Shown piece by piece: positions 30,861 to 34,150 of a stretch of DNA of 34,150 nucleotides. Origin of the DNA: Niveispirillum sp. Its GTDB lineage: Bacteria; Pseudomonadota; Alphaproteobacteria; Azospirillales; Azospirillaceae. Both the position numbers and the translations under genes were made by a program. The first letter of the stretch is position 1; each line of letters opens with the position of its first letter. The notes beneath the pieces were generated by a model, which had not been told where the DNA came from, did not search any database, and saw only the letters and a program-made list of their open reading frames with translations. Where the stretch lies: the NCBI RefSeq assembly GCF_017996735.1, contig NZ_JAGOGJ010000071.1, forward strand, positions 1 to 34,150, read 5' to 3'.

Positions 30861-31193
30861 TTAGCTGTCGGTCACAGCCGTTATGGTGGTCACCGGAACA
30901 TAGCGTTCCACTTTGATCTCCCCCTCCCGCTGCCGGGCCTGGGCGATGTCGTAACTGTTCTGCATGCGCATAAGCGTGTCCATGGGGACACCAAAAGCCT
31001 TCTCCAACCGTAGGGCCATTTCGGGCGAAAGCTGTGTCCGTTCGTTCAGCAGCATCGATAGCGCCGCGCGGGTGACGCCAAGGATGCCAGCCGCTGCCGT
31101 CACCGAAAGGTCCAAAGGTTCGATCACCTCGTGCCGGATGAAGCCGCCGGGATGGGCGGGGCTCTTCATGCGGATGCCCTTGATTGCGTTCAT
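30861..31193 (-). CDS. higA: HigA-family antitoxin (HTH)
   Basis: A 110-residue HTH (Xre-like) protein of the HigA branch: SPAHPGGFIRHEVIEPLDLSVTAAAGILGVTRAALSMLLNERTQLSPEMALRLEKAFGVPMDTLMRMQNSYDIAQARQRE. HigA binds HigB and represses the operon. AGGAG six bases before the ATG decides the start at 31193. It is nine bases after the higB stop, in the usual toxin-first order. A candidate operator lies upstream of higB (31510-31537). Confidence 0.93.
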   Translation of the reverse strand: MNAIKGIRMKSPAHPGGFIRHEVIEPLDLSVTAAAGILGVTRAALSMLLNERTQLSPEMALRLEKAFGVPMDTLMRMQNSYDIAQARQREGEIKVERYVPVTTITAVTDS

Positions 31194-31202
31194 GGCCGTC
31201 TC

Positions 31203-31493
31203 CTAATGGTAATCGACATAGTCCAGGTCGATGATTTCGACCCCCTCACGATCAATCGCGAATGTCAGACGACAGTTCTTGGTGACATGCAGGCTCCAGC
31301 ATCCCTTCCGGTCACCGCTCAATCTGTGCGCCTTCCAACCAGGCACCGACAGAAGCTCCTCTTCCCGCTCCATATCCTGCAGGAAGGACAGTATACGGAC
31401 GATCTTCGGCACCACAGCGGCGGGCAGTCCGCTGGCATCCTCATCCTGCATCAACCGGCGCAGTCCCTTATGGATGACGTTCCTGATGATCAC
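31203..31493 (-). CDS. higB: HigB-family toxin (mRNA interferase)
   Basis: A RelE-like HigB toxin: the start VIIRNVIHKGLRRLM matches the family opening (IxxFRHKGLxxL), and LPGWKAHRLSG-like residues, CWSLHVTKNCRLTFAIDREG and the ending DLDYVDYH match the core. HigB cuts mRNA on the ribosome. The frame opens with TTG at 31523, but the GTG at 31493 fits the family start (96 aa) and lies downstream of the probable -10 box. The operator and promoter at 31510-31537 precede it. Confidence 0.87.
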   Translation of the reverse strand: MIIRNVIHKGLRRLMQDEDASGLPAAVVPKIVRILSFLQDMEREEELLSVPGWKAHRLSGDRKGCWSLHVTKNCRLTFAIDREGVEIIDLDYVDYH

Positions 31494-31509
31494 GGCGTTT
31501 CCGTGTGGT

Positions 31510-31537
31510 GTGTATGCCGTCAAATGACACTATACAC
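31510..31537 (-). promoter_or_regulatory. higBA operator/promoter dyad
   Basis: A dyad GTGTAT..GTCA / TGAC..ATACAC spans 28 bp (10 of 14 half-site bases match). It overlaps a -10-like TATAGT (31534-31529) just before higB. Such sites are where HigA normally represses its operon. Confidence 0.5.
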
Positions 31538-31771
31538 TCTTGATAAGGGCGATGCATCAACGGCAATCCCGCCCAAAAATTTCCCAACCCGGCCCGCGGG
31601 GATTGGTGAATGGCCCGCCCGCGCCACCGGATTTGAAATAATATCTCTTTTGCCGTGGCACGGTTGACAGGGCGGACTTTTTCACAGAGATGTCATGCCG
31701 TCCGCGCGGGATGCGTCCGTTGCATGGCAGATACCATGCGGGGGCCGAGGCGCGATGGAGGGACCCTTTCG

Positions 31772-32695
31772 ATGCTGTCTTACACCGTCCGGCGCCTGCT
31801 GGAAGCGATCCCGACATTGCTGGTGATCGTGGCCTTGTCTTTCTTCCTGATGCATTCGGCGCCGGGTGGCCCGTTCGACAGCGAACGTGTCCTGCCGCCG
31901 GAGATCGAGGCCAACCTGAAGGCGGCCTATAATCTGGACAAGCCGGTCTGGCAGCAGTTCGTGATCTATCTGGGCAAGGCGGTACAGGGCGATTTCGGCC
32001 CCTCCTTCACCTATAAGGATTTTTCCGTCTCCGAACTGATCGGGACGGGTTTTCCGGTGTCGCTGAAGCTGGGCCTGTCGGCCATCACGCTGGCGGTGAT
32101 CATCGGCTGTACGCTGGGCATCCTGGCCGCCATGCGCCAGAATACCAAGACCGACTATTCCATCATGGGCGTGGCCATGGTCGGCATCACCATCCCGAAC
32201 TTCGTGATGGCGCCGCTGCTGACCCTGGTGTTCGGCATCTATCTGGGGTGGCTGCCGGTCGCGGGGTTGGGCGACGGATCGTTCCGCAATCTGGTGTTGC
32301 CCGTCATCGCCCTGTCGCTGCCGCAGATCGCCATCATCAGCCGCCTGACGCGTGGCGGCATGGTGGAGGTGCTGCGATCCAACTTCGTGCGCACCGCCCA
32401 TGCCAAGGGCCTGCCCGAACATCTGATCATTACGCGCCACACGCTGCGCGCGGCCCTGCTGCCCGTCATCTCCTATCTGGGGCCGGCCATCGCCGGGCTG
32501 GTGACGGGGTCGGTGGTGATCGAACAGATTTTCGGCCTGCCCGGCATCGGCCGCTACTTCGTGCAGGGCGCCATCAACCGCGACTATACGCTGGTGATGG
32601 GCACCGTCATTACCTATGGCAGTCTGATCGTGCTGATGAACCTTCTGGTCGATCTGGTCTATGGCCTGATGGACCCGCGCGTCCGGTACGACTGA
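31772..32695 (+). CDS. oppB: Oligopeptide ABC transporter permease, OppB type
   Basis: A 307-residue inner-membrane permease with about six helices. MLSYTVRRLLEAIPTLLVIVALSFFLMHSAPGGPFD is the typical OppB start; SRLTRGGMVEVLRSNFVRTAHAKGLPEHLIITRHTLRAALLPVISYLGPAIAGLVTGSVVIEQIFGLPGIGRYFVQGAINRDYTLVMG is the EAA loop and C-terminal signature. OppB and OppC form the peptide channel driven by OppD/OppF. The ATG at 31772 has GGAGGG nine bases before it. No oppA, oppC, oppD or oppF lies beside it in the window: the next gene is a peptidase. Confidence 0.9.
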   Translation: MLSYTVRRLLEAIPTLLVIVALSFFLMHSAPGGPFDSERVLPPEIEANLKAAYNLDKPVWQQFVIYLGKAVQGDFGPSFTYKDFSVSELIGTGFPVSLKLGLSAITLAVIIGCTLGILAAMRQNTKTDYSIMGVAMVGITIPNFVMAPLLTLVFGIYLGWLPVAGLGDGSFRNLVLPVIALSLPQIAIISRLTRGGMVEVLRSNFVRTAHAKGLPEHLIITRHTLRAALLPVISYLGPAIAGLVTGSVVIEQIFGLPGIGRYFVQGAINRDYTLVMGTVITYGSLIVLMNLLVDLVYGLMDPRVRYD

Positions 32696-32754
32696 TCAAA
32701 AAACAAAATAAAATCAACGACACGCCAATGTTCAGCAGGGAAGGACAGGGTTCC

Positions 32755-34150
32755 ATGCGCATCACCAAACATCTGCTCACCGGCGTCGCCTTTGGCGCCA
32801 TGATGATCCTGGCGGCCTGTGGCCAGCCGGGCGACAAGCAGGCAGCCGCGCAGCCTAAGCCGACTGTGGAGGAGGCCACCGCCTTCGTCGCCAAGGCCGA
32901 GGCCGAACTGGGTGCCGCGCGTGAAAAGGCGTCGCGCACCGCCTGGGTGCAGAACACCTATATCACGCCAGACACGCTGGCCCTGGCCGCCGACAGCAAC
33001 GCCGCCTACAGCGCGCTGGTGGCCCGCCTGACGGCGGAGAGCAAGCGTTTTGTCGGGCTGGAACTGCCGGCCGATGTGGCGCGCAAGCTGAACCTGCTGC
33101 GCATGGAAACGGCCCTACCGTCGCCCGCCGACCCCGCCCTGAACAAGGAGCTGGCCGAGTTGGACGCCAAGCTGGGTGAGCTGTACGCCACCGGCAAGGT
33201 CTGTCGCGAGGATGGCAGCGGCTGTCTGACCCTGGACGAGATCGACGATGTCTTCCGCACCTCGCGCGATGAGAAGGAACTGAAGCGGCTCTGGGCCGGC
33301 TGGCACAAGGTCGGGCAGGAGATGAAGCCGCTCTACCAGCGTGAGGTGGAAATCGCCAATATCGGCGCCAAGGAACTGGGCTTGCCCGATGCCGGCACCC
33401 TGTGGCGGTCGGGCTATGACATGGCGCCGGAAGCGTTCGAGCAGGAGGCCGACCGGCTGTGGGGCCAGGTGAAGCCGCTCTATACGGCCCTGCACTGCTA
33501 TGCCCGCACCAAGCTGGGCGAGAAGTACGGCACCGACGTGGTGCCGCAGGACAAGCCGATCCCGGCCCATCTGTTGGGCAATATGTGGGCGCAGGAATGG
33601 GGCAACATCTATGACATCGTGGCGCCCAAGCAGGCGGCCACCAATGTCGATGTGACGGCCCTGCTGACCAAGGCCGGCTATGACCCGATCAAGATGACCA
33701 AGTCGGCCGAAGGCTTCTTCACGGATCTGGGCTTCGAGCCGCTGCCCCAGACCTTCTGGGAACGCTCTCAGATCACCCGTCCGCGCGACCGCGAGGTCGT
33801 GTGCCATGCCTCGGCCTGGGATATCGACGACAAGGACGATATCCGCATCAAGATGTGCATGCGGGTGAACGGTGACGATTTTCAGACCGTGCATCACGAA
33901 CTGGGCCATAATTTCTACCAGCGCGCCTACAAGGCGCAGTCGACCCTGTTCCGCAACGGCGCCAATGACGGCTTCCACGAGGCCATCGGCGATTTCATCG
34001 CCCTCTCGGTGACGCCGGGCTATCTGGTGAAGCTGGGCCTGCTGGACAAGGAACCCTCCACCGAGGGCGATGTGCCGCTGCTGCTGCAACAGGCCATGGA
34101 CAAGGTGGCGTTCCTGCCCTTCGGCCTGCTGATCGACAAGTGGCGCTGGA
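32755..34150 (+). CDS. M2-family peptidyl-dipeptidase lipoprotein (partial, C-terminus off window)
   Basis: A gluzincin of the M2 (angiotensin-converting enzyme) type. Residues 1-21 are a lipoprotein signal peptide ending in the lipobox LAAC, so it is membrane-attached on the periplasmic side. The HEXXH motif is HELGH (381-385) and the third zinc ligand Glu409 is in FHEAIGDF, the M2 spacing. It removes C-terminal dipeptides from peptides. The frame is open to the window end (465 codons); the family is usually about 600 aa. AAGGACAGGG before the ATG at 32755 supports the start. The lone oppB upstream could supply related peptides, but the gap of AT-rich sequence argues for a separate transcript. 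Confidence 0.9.
   Translation, partial: MRITKHLLTGVAFGAMMILAACGQPGDKQAAAQPKPTVEEATAFVAKAEAELGAAREKASRTAWVQNTYITPDTLALAADSNAAYSALVARLTAESKRFVGLELPADVARKLNLLRMETALPSPADPALNKELAELDAKLGELYATGKVCREDGSGCLTLDEIDDVFRTSRDEKELKRLWAGWHKVGQEMKPLYQREVEIANIGAKELGLPDAGTLWRSGYDMAPEAFEQEADRLWGQVKPLYTALHCYARTKLGEKYGTDVVPQDKPIPAHLLGNMWAQEWGNIYDIVAPKQAATNVDVTALLTKAGYDPIKMTKSAEGFFTDLGFEPLPQTFWERSQITRPRDREVVCHASAWDIDDKDDIRIKMCMRVNGDDFQTVHHELGHNFYQRAYKAQSTLFRNGANDGFHEAIGDFIALSVTPGYLVKLGLLDKEPSTEGDVPLLLQQAMDKVAFLPFGLLIDKWRW

Noticed and set aside
1..34150. CRISPR arrays, tRNA or rRNA genes, insertion sequences
   Set aside because: No regular direct repeats with spacers, no recognisable tRNA or rRNA sequence and no transposase frame or paired terminal repeats were seen.

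Overview
The window looks like a chromosomal segment of a GC-rich alphaproteobacterium, most plausibly Rhodospirillales/Azospirillaceae-like. This rests on codon use, the family resemblance of the proteins, a speF-type leader in front of a class-III-fold ornithine decarboxylase, split gcvPA/gcvPB with a tandem glycine riboswitch, and a TIGR02001-type outer-membrane protein. The genus is inference; no rRNA or tRNA gene was seen to test it. Most of the window is housekeeping DNA, broken by small accessory patches.

Layout. 1-3.5 kb (minus): a membrane-anchored coiled-coil M23 peptidase cut by the window edge, then ccmB and ccmA (heme exporter), preceded by three consecutive RNA hairpins. 3.2-4.8 kb (plus): ornithine decarboxylase with a long structured leader that holds a 36-codon ORF with a good ribosome-binding site, ending in a textbook terminator. 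5-7 kb (plus): outer-membrane barrel protein, an orphan FlgC-like rod protein and a secreted protein of unknown function. 7-9.1 kb (minus): tgt overlapping a CZB-GGDEF diguanylate cyclase gene. 9.2-10.9 kb (minus): accessory patch with a ParE-type toxin/antitoxin pair and a NucS-like nuclease fused to an EVE/PUA-like domain. 11-12.3 kb (minus): queuosine-precursor transporter and rpmB. 12.5-14.9 kb (plus): small glycine-rich protein, trmL, hemF, histidine phosphatase. 14.9-17.6 kb (minus): aminotransferase, methyltransferase, solute-binding protein. 17.6-22.5 kb (minus): complete glycine-cleavage operon gcvT-gcvH-gcvPA-gcvPB with promoter, tandem glycine riboswitch and terminator. 22.5-26.3 kb: lipoprotein, ispH, TerC membrane protein, family-2 glycosyltransferase. 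26.3-27.7 kb: second accessory patch with an intact Phd/YefM antitoxin, a decayed VapC toxin and an AbiV-like gene in visibly AT-richer DNA. 27.9-30.6 kb (minus): acnA. 30.9-31.5 kb (minus): higBA with a candidate operator. 31.8-34.15 kb (plus): a lone oppB-type permease and an M2 dipeptidase lipoprotein cut by the window end.

How the genes connect. tgt and the YhhQ-type transporter point to queuosine formation with precursor uptake. The gcv operon is a self-contained glycine-responsive unit. ccmAB, hemF and ispH are separate parts of cofactor metabolism. The two accessory patches contain only toxin-antitoxin, nuclease and abortive-infection-type genes and sit between conserved genes, as expected of small defence insertions. 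The items most worth following up are the ODC leader with its small ORF, the nuclease-EVE-like protein with a triple half-site in front of it, the three hairpins before ccmA, and the decayed VapC beside AbiV.
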